Assembly: GCF_022374935.2 (NCBI RefSeq)
Contig: NZ_CP092430.2
Location: forward strand, 558,001 to 622,000
Length of the DNA: 64,000 nucleotides
Reading direction: 5' to 3'
From: Mycolicibacter virginiensis
Lineage (GTDB): Bacteria > Actinomycetota > Actinomycetes > Mycobacteriales > Mycobacteriaceae
Both the position numbers and the translations under genes were made by a program. The notes below the pieces were generated by a model. That model worked only from the letters and a program-made list of their open reading frames with translations. It searched no databases and was not told the DNA's origin. This document shows positions 15,585 through 26,102 of this stretch, one piece after another. Every line of letters starts with the position of its first letter. The first letter of the stretch is position 1.

Positions 15585-18500
15585 CGGATCGTCCGGACGT
15601 GCCCACCGACCTCTCCAGCCTGTCGCCGGAGAAAAAGCGCGAGCTGCTTGCCCAGTTGCTGAGGGCCAAGGCGCAGGAAGCGGCATCCGAGCACGAGCTG
15701 TCCTATGGGCAGCGCTCGATGTGGTTCATGCACCGGCTGGCGCCCGACAGCGCGGCCTACACCGTCGCCTATGCCGGACGCATCGACGGCAGCCTGAACG
15801 TGCCGGCCCTGGAGCGGGCCGCGCAGGCGTTGGTGGACCGGCACCCGATGCTGCGGACCACCTACACCGAACGGGACGGCCAGCCCGTCGCCCTGGTCCA
15901 CGCGCACTGGCCGCTGCGGATCGCCGCTCACAGCATTGGTGCGGATGAGTCTGAACTCGACCAGTGGGTTCAGGCCGAGATCGACCGACCGTTCGACCTG
16001 CGCACCGGCCCGGTGCTGCGGATGACTCTGCTGGCGCGCCCGGACGACCACGTGCTGCTGCTGACGGTGCACCATATCGCCGTCGACTTCTGGTCCATCG
16101 ACATCATCCTCGACGAGCTGCGTGCGCTCTACGCCGCGGAACACGGCGGTGTCCCTCCAGAAGAGACCGCAGACCGCTACGTCGACTACGCCGCGCAGCA
16201 GTCCCGGATGCTGGCCGGGCCAGAGGGCGAGCGGCTTTGGGACTACTGGCACGAGACGCTCGGCGGCGAACTGCCGACCCTGGCGCTGCCCACCGATCGG
16301 CCGCGGCCCGCGATCCAGACCTACGACGGTGCGCTGCACCGGTTCAGCGTCGACGCCCAGGTCACCGCCGGGATCAAGCAGGTGGCGCGGACCGTCGGAG
16401 CGACGCCCTACATGACCCTGCTGGCGGCCTATGCGGTGCTTTTGCACCGCTACAGCGGGCAGGACGACTTGGTCATCGGTTCGCCGTTCGCCTGCCGCGA
16501 CCGGGCCGGGCTGATGGGCATGGTCGGCTACGTCACCAACCCGCTGCCGCTGCGCGTCGATGTGAGCGACGACCCGAGCTTTGCTGCGCTGCTGGGTCAG
16601 GTCAAAGACACCGTGCTGGGCGCGATCGGCCACCAGGAGTACCCCCTGCCGCTGCTCGTCGAGCGGCTGCGGCCGGTGCGCGACGCCGGGCGCACTCCGC
16701 TGTTCCAGGTGTCGTTCGCCTGGCAGCAGGTCCGGCTGTTCGAAGACGGCGCGGGAACCGGTGACCCCAGCGTCCTGCACCTGGAGACCCTCTACATCGG
16801 CCAGGGCGGTTCACCGTTCGACATCACCATGCAGGTTGGCGAGCAGGGCCCCGACGACGCCCGGGAGCTCCAGCTGGCCCTGCAGTACAACACCGACCTG
16901 TTCGACGCCGCGACCATCGAAGCGCTCGCGCAGCACTTCACGTTGCTGCTGACCGGGCTGGCCCAGCCCGGCGCGGCCCAGGCCCCGGTCTCGCAGCTGA
17001 CCCTGCTCACCGACGCCGAGCGCGCCGCACTGGCGGCCTGGAACGACACCGCGGTCGACTACGCGGTTTCTTCGGCGGCCCCTGGGACCTTGCACGAGAT
17101 GGTCGCCGCCAGCGCCGCGCGCACCCCGGACGCCGTCGCGGTCAGCTACGACGGCCGCGACCTCAGCTACGGCGAACTGGACCGGCGGGCCAACGGCCTA
17201 GCGCATCGCTTGCGCCAGTTCGGCGTTGGCGCCGGCCCGGGACCCGCCGTGGTTCCGGTGCTGCTCGAACGCTCCGAGGACCTGGTGATCGCGCTGCTCG
17301 GCGTGCTCAAGGCCGGCGGCGTGTTCCTGCCGCTGGATCCCGCGCAGCCCACCGGCCGGATGGAGGCCATGCTCGCCGACATCCCCGAGGCCCCGGTCTG
17401 TATCACCCACCGTGAACATCTGCCGCACGTGCCGGCGGGCTTCACCGGTGCCCGGCTCTGCCTGGATCAGGCGACTCCCGGCGAGGAGGCGTCACCCCCC
17501 GAAACCGGCACCACCTCAGGCGATCTGGCCTACCTGATGTACACCTCGGGCTCCACCGGGGCTCCGAAGGGCGCGCTGAACAGTCACGCCGGCATCCGCA
17601 ACCGGCTGTTGTGGATGCAGGACGCCTACCAGCTGACCGCCGAAGACCGGGTGCTACACAAGACCCCGATCAACTTCGACCCGTTCGTCTGGGAGATCTT
17701 CTGGCCGTTGACGGTCGGCGCACGGGTGGTGATCGCCAAACCCGAGGGGCACAAAGACGCCGCGTACCTGGCGCAAACCATCGTCGAACAGCGCGTCACC
17801 ACCATGCATTTCGTTCCCTCGATGCTGCGCCGATTCCTCGCGGAGCCCCAGGCGGCTGCCTGTACCGGCCTGCGCAAGGTGTTCTGCAGTGGCGAAGCGC
17901 TCACCGCCGACCTGCGCGATAGCTTCTTCGCTGCGCTGCCCGCCGAGCTGTACAACCTGTACGGCCCGACCGAAGCGGCCATCGACGTCACCCACTTCCA
18001 TTGCGAGCGTGGGGAAACCGAGCCGATCATCCCGATCGGAAAGCCGATCGCCAACATCTCGATCCACTTGCTGGACGCGGCGGGCAACCCGGTCCCGGTC
18101 GGGGTTCCCGGCGAACTGCACATCGGCGGCGTGGGCGTAGGCCGCGGCTACCTGAACCGACCCGAGGCCACCGCGGCAGCGTTCCTCGACGACCCGTTCA
18201 GTTCCGTTCCGGGTGCACTCCTGTACCGCACCGGCGACCTAGCCCGCTACCGGCCCGACGGCAACATCGAATACCTGGGCCGTCGCGACGACCAGGTGAA
18301 GATCAACGGCTTCCGCATCGAGCTCGGTGAGGTGGAGGCCGCGCTGGCCCAACACCCCGGTATCGCCGAGAACGCCGTGGTGGCACGCAAAGACGCCTCC
18401 GGCAACACCCAGCTGATCGCACACATCGTGCCGGTCGCTGCCACTCCCGGCACCGCTGAGCTGCGCCGCTTCCTGCTGGACTTGGTGCCGGCGGCAATGA

Positions 18501-20992
18501 TTCCCGCGATGTTCCGCACCACCGACTTGCTGCCGTTGTCGGCCAGCGGCAAGGTGGATCGTCGGGCGCTGCTCGCCCTCGACAAGGACCTCGACGCCGC
18601 ACCGGTGGAATTCGTTGCGCCCCGCGACGAGACCGAACAGGCGCTCGCCGAGATCTGGCGCGAGGTGCTCGACGTCGACCGGGTCGGCGTCACCGACGAC
18701 TTCTTCGCCCTCGGTGGTGCCTCCACCCAAGCGCTGGAAGTTGCGGTGCGCGTAGGGGAGCTCGGCCTGGAACTGCGGCCGGAGTCGTTGTTCGTCTACG
18801 GCACCATCGCCGAATTGGCCGCCGAGTTCGGCCCGATCGGCGGCGCCGGCAAGACCGAGCCGGCAGCAGACAAGCCCGCGGCGCAGCCCGAACCCGCGGT
18901 GGTCGCGCCCCAGCCGGCTGCAATGCCCAAACCCGCCCCGGCACCGGTGATCAAACCCGTGCAGAACGGTCCGGCGCGCAACATCGTAATCGAGAGCCTC
19001 GGCGTGTACCTGCCGCCGCGGGCGGTCTCCACCGAGCAGGTGCTGGCCGACTGCGTCAACGAGGTGAAGATCCCGCTGGAGCGACTCACCGGCATCAAGA
19101 ACCGCCGGATGGCCGGTCAAGACGAGTTCTCGATCGACTTGGGCCGCAAGGCGATTGCCGACTGTCTGTCGCGGTCGAGCTATGCCCCCGAAGAGATCGA
19201 CCTGGTCATCGCCTGCAACATCTCGCGCTGCGACGGCCCGGAGCACATGTTCACCTTCGAGCCGAGCACGGCGTCGCAGTTCCGTGACCAGCTGGGGCTG
19301 ACGGGCGCCGTCTGCTTCGACATCAACAACGCCTGCGCGGGCATGTTCACCGGTGTCAGTGTGGCCCAGGACTTCCTGAAGACCGGCCTGGTGCGCAACG
19401 CGCTGGTGGTCAGTGGCGAATACATCAGCCACATCACCGAAACCGCACAGCAGGAGATCGAAAGTGCGATGGACCCGCGGCTGGCCTGCCTGACCGTCGG
19501 CGACGCCGGCGCGGCCGCAGTGCTCGAACTCGGGCCCAACGACCGCGTCGGATTCCACGACCTGGACCTGGCCACCTTCAGTGAGTTCGCCAAGCTGTGC
19601 ATCGCCAAGGCCACCGACGGCCCGCACGGCGGCGCCATCATGGTCACCGACTCGGTCACTCAGACCGCGATCGCGGTAAAGCACTCGGTTCCGTATGTGG
19701 CGGCGGTTATGCAGCGGCACGGCTGGCGGCCCGAGACGGCCGATCAGCTGCTGATGCACCAGACTTCCGAGGCGTCGATCAACGACGCCATCTTGACCAT
19801 CAACCGGGTCTTCGGCGCCGGTGCCGCAAGCCGGGCCAACACCATCTGCAACCTCGCGGAACGCGGGAATACCGCCACCACAACGCATTTCGTTGCGTTG
19901 TATGACTACATCAACGCGGGCCGGATCAATTCCGGGGATAACGTCGTGCTGTCCATCACCGGCTCGGGACAGACCATCGGAACTGGCCTCTACACGTTCG
20001 ACGACCTGCCCGACCGGATGCGCCGGGCCGCGGGCGGCCAGGGCGGCCAGGGCACTCGCGCAGGCCGCGCCGGCGGGGTCCGGCGGGAACTCCCCGCGAC
20101 ACCACGGGTGCGCATCGAGGGCATCGGTCTTGCCCCCGAAGGGCAGACGCCGCCCAGTTCGATCCAGTTCGCCGTCGACGCCGCCACCGCCTGTCTGGCC
20201 GACAGCGGTGTCGAGCGCACCGACGTCGGGCTGGTGATTCACGCCGGCATCTACCGCGACGACTTCCTGTCCGAGCCGGCAGTGGCCACCCTGGTGGCCG
20301 GTGAGGTCGGGATCAACGCCGAGCCGGAGTCCGCGGACGCCCCCAAGACCTTCGCGTTCGACGTCCTCAACGGTGCGGTCGGTTTCCTCAACGGCTGCCA
20401 CGTCGCGGCCGGCATGATCGGTGCCGGGCGCACCGGACATGCCATGGTGCTGGCCTCCGAAGTGGAGAACAACACTCCGGAGAGCGGCTACCCGCGCAAC
20501 GGCATCTCCGAGACCGGGTCGGCAATCATGCTGAGCCCCAGTCACGGACCCGAAGGCTTCGGCCGGTTCGTCTTCGGTCACCACCCGGAATATCGGGGCG
20601 CGCTGGCCACCTACACCCAGGAGCGCGACGGCCGGATGTGGCTGCGGATCGACCGCGATCCGAACCTGGCCGCGATCTATGTGAGCTGCCTGCCGTCGTC
20701 GGTCAAGGAGCTGCTGACGCTAGAAGGGCTGGCACCCGAGGACATCTCGCTGGTGTTCCCGCCGTACCTGCCCGGTGTCGCGCTGGACGAGCTGGCCGCG
20801 CACATCGGCGTGGACCGCTCGCGGTTCGTCGACCTCGAGGCGCAGGGCCAGACCAGTGACCCATTCACCTCGGCGCTGCCCTACCAGATCGCCGACGCCC
20901 GCCGGCGCGGCCTGGTGAAGACCGGTGACGTTGCGCTGATCATGGCGGTCGGCTCGGGCGTCGAGGTCGGTTGCACGACCTACCGGTTCTGA
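15581..20992 (+). CDS. NRPS module fused to tandem KASIII domains (C-A-PCP-KASIII-pseudoKASIII)
   Basis: 1803 residues from GTG 15581, coupled to the PKS. Condensation domain about 20-450, with HHxxxD at His164-Asp169. Adenylation domain about 470-985; the specificity residues read by alignment to GrsA/EntF are D-P-W-H-F-S-L-I-D-K, close to the serine code DVWHFSLVDK. PCP with Ser1048 in GGAST. A Pro/Ala linker follows, then a FabH/OleA-like KASIII domain about 1134-1480 with Cys1252 (NNACAGM), His1393 (LMHQTSE) and Asn1430 (RGNTAT). After a Gly/Arg linker a second KASIII fold fills about 1508-1803, but its nucleophile position is Ala1599 and the His and Asn positions read Pro and Gln. There is no thioesterase or reductase. 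Predicted: acyl-Ser formation, then a carbon-carbon-bond-forming release. The last step is inference. Confidence 0.94.
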
Positions 20993-20997
20993 TCGGC

Positions 20998-21987
20998 ATG
21001 CGCGCATTCGTCACCGGGGGAACCGGATTCGTCGGCTCGAACCTGGTTGCCGCACTGCTGGAGCAGGGCATGCAGGTGCGGGTATTGCGCCGTTCGACCT
21101 CGCCGATGGCCGCGCTGGAGGGTTTGGACTGCGAGACCCGGATCGGCGACGTCAACGACGGCGTCGACGCGCTCACCGAGGCAATGGCCGACTGTGACTG
21201 GGTGTTTCACACCGCGGCGATCTCGGACTACTGGCGCTACCGGACGCAGACTCGGCTCTACCGCACCAACGTCGACGGCACCCGCGATATGGCCACGGCC
21301 GCCGCGCGCGCCGGAGTAAAACGTTTCGTCTACACCAGTTCGCTTGCCGCACTGGGCGTCCCGGACCGGGGGCATGAACTGGTCGAGACCGACGAGTTCA
21401 ACATCCGCCCGCGGCAGTTCCCCTACGGGCACAGCAAGCACCTGGCGGAGGCAGAGCTGCAGAAGTCCGCCGCGGCGGGTCTGCCTGTCGTGATCGTCAA
21501 CCCGTCGGTGGTCATCGGGCCCCGCGACGTCAACCGCATTGCCTCCGCGATGCTTGTCGAAGCCAAGCAGGGCCGGCTGTGGTTCGCCGCTCCCGGTGGC
21601 ACCAACTTCGTCTCCGTCGACGACGTGGTTGCCGGACATATCGCTGCCGCCGAACGCGGCCGGGTCGGGGAGCGCTACATCCTCGGTGGCGAGAACTTGT
21701 CGTTCCGTGAGGCATTCACCGGTGCCTGCGAGCTGTTCGGGCGCCCTGGGCCTTCGGTGATGTTGCCGCGCTGGTTCATTCCGGTGGCCGCGGCGGGAGT
21801 CAGCGTTGCCCGCGCCGTGGTGGGGCCGCGGCTGCCGATCGACGCTCGCCAGATGCGGTTGTCCACGGCTGAGATCTTCGCCGATGCCAGCAAGTCTCGT
21901 GAGGAGCTGGGTGTGCCGTTCACACCCTTCGCGACCGCGCTGCGGGCCGCCCACGACTGGTACCGCGACAACGGATATTTGGACTAG
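20998..21987 (+). CDS. Extended SDR (NAD-dependent epimerase/reductase, HpnA/OleD-like)
   Basis: 329 residues from ATG 20998, five bases after the NRPS stop. The N-terminal Rossmann motif is VTGGTGFVGSNL, the active-site Tyr-Lys pair is in FPYGHSKHLAE (YxxxK) and the catalytic Ser is in YTSSLAALG. Such extended SDRs include dihydroflavonol reductases, 3-beta-HSD-like enzymes, HpnA and the OleD beta-keto reductase. Position directly after a KASIII-ending assembly line suggests it reduces the ketone made at release. Start choice: the frame opens 27 nt earlier inside the NRPS gene, but the conserved fold begins at MRAFVTGG. Confidence 0.91.
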   Translation: MRAFVTGGTGFVGSNLVAALLEQGMQVRVLRRSTSPMAALEGLDCETRIGDVNDGVDALTEAMADCDWVFHTAAISDYWRYRTQTRLYRTNVDGTRDMATAAARAGVKRFVYTSSLAALGVPDRGHELVETDEFNIRPRQFPYGHSKHLAEAELQKSAAAGLPVVIVNPSVVIGPRDVNRIASAMLVEAKQGRLWFAAPGGTNFVSVDDVVAGHIAAAERGRVGERYILGGENLSFREAFTGACELFGRPGPSVMLPRWFIPVAAAGVSVARAVVGPRLPIDARQMRLSTAEIFADASKSREELGVPFTPFATALRAAHDWYRDNGYLD

Positions 21988-22210
21988 TCGACTCCGTCCA
22001 GTGCGGTGTGCCGGCGTTTGCTGAACCGCCGTTCACTTGGCTGCGTCAATTCGGGTGGGCCCGTAGGTAACTCGGCTTGGAAGTAATCGAGCAAAAAATT
22101 GACGAATGCGAATATCGGGGATGAGCGGCAGTGCTAACGTCCGCCTTGCTCAATTCTTAGTTGCGGCTCAGGCGGACGCGTGGGGTGTTTGCTTGGGCCG
22201 TATCTCAGCC

Positions 22211-22217
22211 AAGGAGG
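22211..22217 (+). promoter_or_regulatory. Strong Shine-Dalgarno deciding the PGRS gene start
   Basis: AAGGAGG, a full match to the anti-SD, lies 4 nt before GTG 22222. This fixes the start of the PGRS protein at VSERHRNG rather than at the in-frame upstream codon at 22180. Confidence 0.7.
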
Positions 22218-22221
22218 CCGT

Positions 22222-24441
22222 GTGTCGGAGCGTCACCGCAATGGGGAAGTGCGTTCGGGTCGTAGGCGTCGGGCGCTTGGTGCCGCGACATCGGTGGGAG
22301 CGTTTCTCGCGTTCGGAATGACGCCACTGGTGGCGACTCCCGCGCAGGCGGACTTCGACCTGTGGGACCCGCTGTCCTGGTTCGGCGCGGACACCAGCGA
22401 TACGGGACTGTCGCTCGGCCAGGAAGCCGACGTCGTGTCCGAGGTGTTGGTGGCCGGCAGCGCCGAGGCAGGAAACTGGTTGACCACCGCCTGGACGGCG
22501 TTCGATGAGCAGCTTTATAGCGCCATCTACGATCCGGTCCAGGCGATCATCGACAACCAGTCCAACTCCTGGTGGCTGGATCCGCTCAACGGCTTGTTCG
22601 CTATCGGCGACTCGTGCGGCATCGCGTGCAATGGTGCCGACGCCTACATCGATAGCGACAGCGGTCAGTTGATCGGGGCGCAGGACGGTGGCTGGCTGTT
22701 CGGCAACGGCGGCAACGGGATTGACGGCTCCGACGGTGGATCGGCCGGGATCTTCGGCGATGGTGGCGTCGGCGGTGCGGGCGCCACAGTGACTGTCGGC
22801 GGCGTGGTGGTGACCGGTGACGGTGGTGACGGCGGCATCGGCGGTCTGCTGATGGGTCACGGCGGTGCCGGTGGTGCGGGTGCGGCCGCGCGAATCGACA
22901 CGCTGGGCAATGTGGTTGCCGCGGGCAACGGCGGCAACGGCGGCGACGGGCGGACCTGGTTCGGCATCGGTAACGGCGGCAACGGCGGTGCCGGTGGCCA
23001 GGGGCTCGATGCTTCCGCCGAGTACCAGGCCACCATCGGCGGCAACGGCGGCAACGGCGGCAACGCCGGCATCCACACCGGTAACGGCGGCAACGGCGGA
23101 GCAGGCGGCAGCGGTGGCGCGGGCCTGACCGGATCCGAGGGCACCGGTGAAACTGGAACCGCCGGTGCCGAAGGCGGCAACGGCGGTAGCGGCGGCGGTG
23201 GGGCATTCCTGATCGGCAACGGCGGTAGCGGTGGAGCCGGTGGTCTCGGCGGCAACGGTGGGTCCGGCGGGGCCGGCGCCAGGGGGGCGGCAGGAACCTT
23301 TGCCGATGACGGCGACGGCAAGGGCGCCGCCGGCGGCAATGGCGGTTCCGGCGGAAACGGCGGTGCGGGTGGCCGGGGCGGTGACGCCGGCCTTGCGCAG
23401 AACTTCTGGAGCGGTGTCAACGGCGTCGGCGGCGTCGGCGGTGTCGGCGGCGCGGCCGGATCGGCCGCCGACGGCGGCCGCGGTGGCGACGGTGCGTGGG
23501 GCAGCGCAGGGCCTTCCGAACTCGGTGATCGGGCCGGCGGGGACGGCGGCAACGGAGGCAATGGCGGTGAGAACGGCATCGCGGGCGCTGGCGGTCTCGG
23601 CGGCAGCAACGGTGACGGCACCAAGGCGGCCAGCGGCGACGCCGGGCAGTCTGCCGGCCCGGCCGGAAACGGCGGCCGCGGCGGCAACGGCGGCTACGGT
23701 GCGGCGGGGACGGCCGACGGATATACCGGTGGCAATGGCGGCCGGGGTGGCGATGCGGGGAGTTCGGGGTTGTACGGGGGCGGCGGCGGCCACGGCGGCG
23801 GGGGCGGCTCCGGCTACAAGGGAATCGGCGGCAACGGTGGTAACGCCGGCGACGGAGGCGACGCCGTGAACGGGACCGGTGGCACCGGCGGCGCCGGTGG
23901 TGGCGGCGGTCCGTCGGCCTGGGGCGTGCCCGGCGGTAACGGCGGCAATGGTGGCAACGGCGGCAACGGGTTGTACGGCGGCGGCGGCGGGCCGGGCAAC
24001 GGCGCCAACGGCAATGGCGGCACCGGAGGCACCGGTGGAACCGGGGGCCGTGGCTCCAGCGGCAATGGCGGCGGAGCGGGCGGTGACGGCGGTAATGGCG
24101 GTGCCTTCTCCAACGAGTCCGGCGGCGCACCCGGCGGGATTGGCGGCACCGGTGGTGCAGGTTCGTCCAGCGGTGCCGGCGGCGCAGGGGGTAACGGAGG
24201 CGACGGCGGGGCGGGCGCGACCGAGTCGGGTGGCATCGGTGGCCGAGGCGGCAACGGCGGCACCGTTGGGCCCAACGGTGACGGCCGGGGTGGCGACGGC
24301 GGCACGGGAGGTAACCGGGGCCCGGATGGTTACGGCGAGGGCGGCAACGGCGGCGACGGCGGCAGCGATGGCACGCGCGGCGGCAATGGCGGGCCAGGCG
24401 GCGCGGATGGCACTCACGGAACCAACGGCGTTGATGGGTAG
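22222..24441 (+). CDS. Secreted PGRS-repeat protein without a PE domain
   Basis: 739 residues from GTG 22222. Residues 1-43 form an export signal with an Arg run (SGRRRRALGAATSVGAFLAF) and a cleavage site near TPAQA-DF; it may be Tat or Sec. Residues 44-160 form an acidic, Trp-containing domain unlike PE, ending in GGWLFGNGG. Residues 160-739 are Gly-Gly-X/Asn repeats (GGNGGNGG, GGAGG) of the PGRS type, with no C-terminal enzyme. PGRS domains are known as cell-surface Gly-rich beta/PGII structures of mycobacteria, normally delivered by PE through ESX-5. The signal and ADFD start resemble those of the three PGRS-GH5 proteins at 48-56 kb. The function is unknown. Confidence 0.86.
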   Translation: MSERHRNGEVRSGRRRRALGAATSVGAFLAFGMTPLVATPAQADFDLWDPLSWFGADTSDTGLSLGQEADVVSEVLVAGSAEAGNWLTTAWTAFDEQLYSAIYDPVQAIIDNQSNSWWLDPLNGLFAIGDSCGIACNGADAYIDSDSGQLIGAQDGGWLFGNGGNGIDGSDGGSAGIFGDGGVGGAGATVTVGGVVVTGDGGDGGIGGLLMGHGGAGGAGAAARIDTLGNVVAAGNGGNGGDGRTWFGIGNGGNGGAGGQGLDASAEYQATIGGNGGNGGNAGIHTGNGGNGGAGGSGGAGLTGSEGTGETGTAGAEGGNGGSGGGGAFLIGNGGSGGAGGLGGNGGSGGAGARGAAGTFADDGDGKGAAGGNGGSGGNGGAGGRGGDAGLAQNFWSGVNGVGGVGGVGGAAGSAADGGRGGDGAWGSAGPSELGDRAGGDGGNGGNGGENGIAGAGGLGGSNGDGTKAASGDAGQSAGPAGNGGRGGNGGYGAAGTADGYTGGNGGRGGDAGSSGLYGGGGGHGGGGGSGYKGIGGNGGNAGDGGDAVNGTGGTGGAGGGGGPSAWGVPGGNGGNGGNGGNGLYGGGGGPGNGANGNGGTGGTGGTGGRGSSGNGGGAGGDGGNGGAFSNESGGAPGGIGGTGGAGSSSGAGGAGGNGGDGGAGATESGGIGGRGGNGGTVGPNGDGRGGDGGTGGNRGPDGYGEGGNGGDGGSDGTRGGNGGPGGADGTHGTNGVDG

Positions 24442-24453
24442 GTGGCTCGTGCC

Positions 24454-24478
24454 GTAGCCGGTCTTCGGAACCGGCTAC
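24454..24478. terminator. Hairpin between the convergent PGRS and amidase genes
   Basis: GTAGCCGGT (24454-24462), 7-nt loop CTTCGGA, ACCGGCTAC (24470-24478): a perfect 9-bp stem 12 nt after the PGRS stop and 30 nt before the amidase stop. It probably terminates both transcripts. Confidence 0.65.
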
Positions 24479-24508
24479 GCCGCAAGGCCTTTCAGATTGA
24501 CCGCCGGC

Positions 24509-25957
24509 CTAGCCGACCTGGGACAGCAGAGCTTCGGTCGGTGGGCGGCGCTGCGTCCACGGCTGTACCGATTCGATCTGCGCCGCCAGCGACACCAGGG
24601 TGGCCTCGTCGTTGGCCCGCGCCACCAGGTGCACCGCCTCGGGTACGCCGTCGGCGGCGATCCCGGTCGGCACTGAGATGGCCGGCTGACCGCTGTAGCA
24701 CTGGGGGAAGGTGAACGGGATGAACTTGAGCATCCGCAGCATCGCCCGGGTTGGCCCCAGGCCCTCGAAGTAGCCCACCCGCACCGGCGGGATCGCCAGT
24801 ACCGGAGTCATCAGGATGTCGAAGTCGGCGATCCTGCGCTGCGAGCGGGCGGTGATTCGGGGCTCCGCGGCGACCGCCCGGCGAGCCAACCAATCCGGGA
24901 CCAGTCGGCTGGTGCGAGCCTCGGCCTGCATACGCCGTTCCAGCAGTTCGGTTTTCGGGAGCCGTTCGATTTCGTGAGCGAACCCGTTCATGAACAGTGT
25001 GAGCACTGCGGCGATCCCCATGACCGGATAGACCGGGTCGCGCTCGATGACCTCGTGGCCCATCGAGCGCAACAGCTCTGCGGTTTCCAGCACGGGGCGG
25101 CGCACCTCGTCGCTGACGGGCACCGGCACAACGGGTTTGAAGGACATCGCGATCCGCAGCGGTCGCGGATGCGTCAGTAGTGCCTCCATCAGTGGCGGAG
25201 CCGGCGGCGGCGAGGGAATCTCGTCGTCGGGCTCGGGACCGGTCATCGCGTCGTGCAGCAGCGCCGCGTCCATCACGCTGCGGGCCAACGGGCCAATGTG
25301 GTTGAGCCCGTGGAACCGATATGCCCGCTCCGGCGACTCCTTGGTGCTGACCCGGCCGCGCTGGCCCTTCAGCCCGACCAGCCCGCAGCAGGCGGCCGGA
25401 ATGCGGACCGAGCCGCCGCTGTCGCTGCCGGTAGCTCCGGGCACCATGCCGGAGGCGACTGCCGCGGCTGAGCCGCCGCTGGAGCCGCCCGGGGTCCGGT
25501 AGAGATCCCACGGGTTGCGGGTCACTCCCCAGGTCGCCGATTCGCTAACCGGGTAGGCGCCGAACTCCGAGAGATGGGTCTTGCCGATGATCACCGCGCC
25601 GGCAGCCCGGAGGCGTCGCACCGCGGCGCTGTCTGCACTCGCCGGGCCGACGTCAATTCCGGTGCCGCACATCGAGGAAACACCCGCCACGTCGGTGTCG
25701 TCCTTGACCGCGATCGGCACACCGGCCAACGGCAGTGCTTCGCCGGCCGCCAGCCGCTGCTCGACGTGCGCCGCCTCGGCCATCGCCTGATCGCCCATCA
25801 CGGTGCGGAAGACGTTCAAAACCGGGTCAAGGCGGGCGATCCGATCCAGATACAGGGTCACCAGCTCGCGCGGCGACACCTCACGCGCGCGCACCAACTG
25901 CGCCAAGCGCGCGACGCCGGCGAAGGCCAAGTCATCATCGTGCGCGGCAGACATCAT
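24509..25957 (-). CDS. Amidase-signature family amidase
   Basis: 482 residues from ATG 25957 (MMSAAHDDD; the second ATG at 25954 is an equal choice). It has the full Ser-cisSer-Lys apparatus: Lys in PIAVKDDTDV, the cis-Ser in TPGGSSGGSAAA and the nucleophilic Ser in GSDSGGSVRIPA. No signal peptide is seen, so a cytosolic amide hydrolase is likely. Its length and motifs resemble mycobacterial AmiA/AmiB proteins; the substrate cannot be told. It is convergent with the PGRS gene and lies downstream of, but probably separate from, the flavin oxidoreductase/ABC genes because a hairpin and a dispersed repeat intervene. Confidence 0.93.
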   Translation of the reverse strand: MMSAAHDDDLAFAGVARLAQLVRAREVSPRELVTLYLDRIARLDPVLNVFRTVMGDQAMAEAAHVEQRLAAGEALPLAGVPIAVKDDTDVAGVSSMCGTGIDVGPASADSAAVRRLRAAGAVIIGKTHLSEFGAYPVSESATWGVTRNPWDLYRTPGGSSGGSAAAVASGMVPGATGSDSGGSVRIPAACCGLVGLKGQRGRVSTKESPERAYRFHGLNHIGPLARSVMDAALLHDAMTGPEPDDEIPSPPPAPPLMEALLTHPRPLRIAMSFKPVVPVPVSDEVRRPVLETAELLRSMGHEVIERDPVYPVMGIAAVLTLFMNGFAHEIERLPKTELLERRMQAEARTSRLVPDWLARRAVAAEPRITARSQRRIADFDILMTPVLAIPPVRVGYFEGLGPTRAMLRMLKFIPFTFPQCYSGQPAISVPTGIAADGVPEAVHLVARANDEATLVSLAAQIESVQPWTQRRPPTEALLSQVG

Positions 25958-26007
25958 TGCGTCCTTTCCCCCGCGGACAACAATACCCACCGTGCATTGG
26001 CGTAAAA

Positions 26008-26030
26008 GTGTGTCGGCGTTGGCGACACAC
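26008..26030 (-). terminator. Hairpin downstream of the ABC-oxidoreductase genes
   Basis: GTGTGTCG (26008-26015), 7-nt loop, CGACACAC (26023-26030): a perfect 8-bp stem between the flavin oxidoreductase stop and the amidase start. It probably ends the upstream minus-strand transcript. Confidence 0.45.
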
Positions 26031-26039
26031 TGAGAACTC

Positions 26040-26086
26040 GGCGGTTCAGCGAGGCTCGACGGAGGAGAGGTGAAGCTGGGACCGCC
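26040..26086 (+). repeat. Dispersed GGCGGTT...ACCGCC repeat, copy B
   Basis: 47 bp from GGCGGTTCAGCGAGGCTCG to CTGGGACCGCC, in the same orientation as copies A and C. It starts 16 nt beyond the stop of the flavin oxidoreductase gene. Confidence 0.85.
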
Positions 26087-26102
26087 GCATGAACCCGAGT
26101 GG

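Noticed and set aside
18239..20584. 781-codon minus-strand open frame across the NRPS-KASIII gene
   Set aside because: The shadow of the plus-strand frame; no motif, and composition is typical of antisense GC-rich DNA.
22168..24417. 749-codon Ala/Val/Thr-rich minus-strand frame opposite the PGRS gene
   Set aside because: Antisense of GGC-rich repeats always gives Ala/Thr/Val runs. The plus strand has a perfect Shine-Dalgarno and a signal peptide.
22720..24430. Tandem GGCGGCAACGG-like units as a possible CRISPR or VNTR array
   Set aside because: Spacing is irregular at codon scale and the units keep the Gly-Gly-Asn/Ala frame, so they are PGRS coding repeats.
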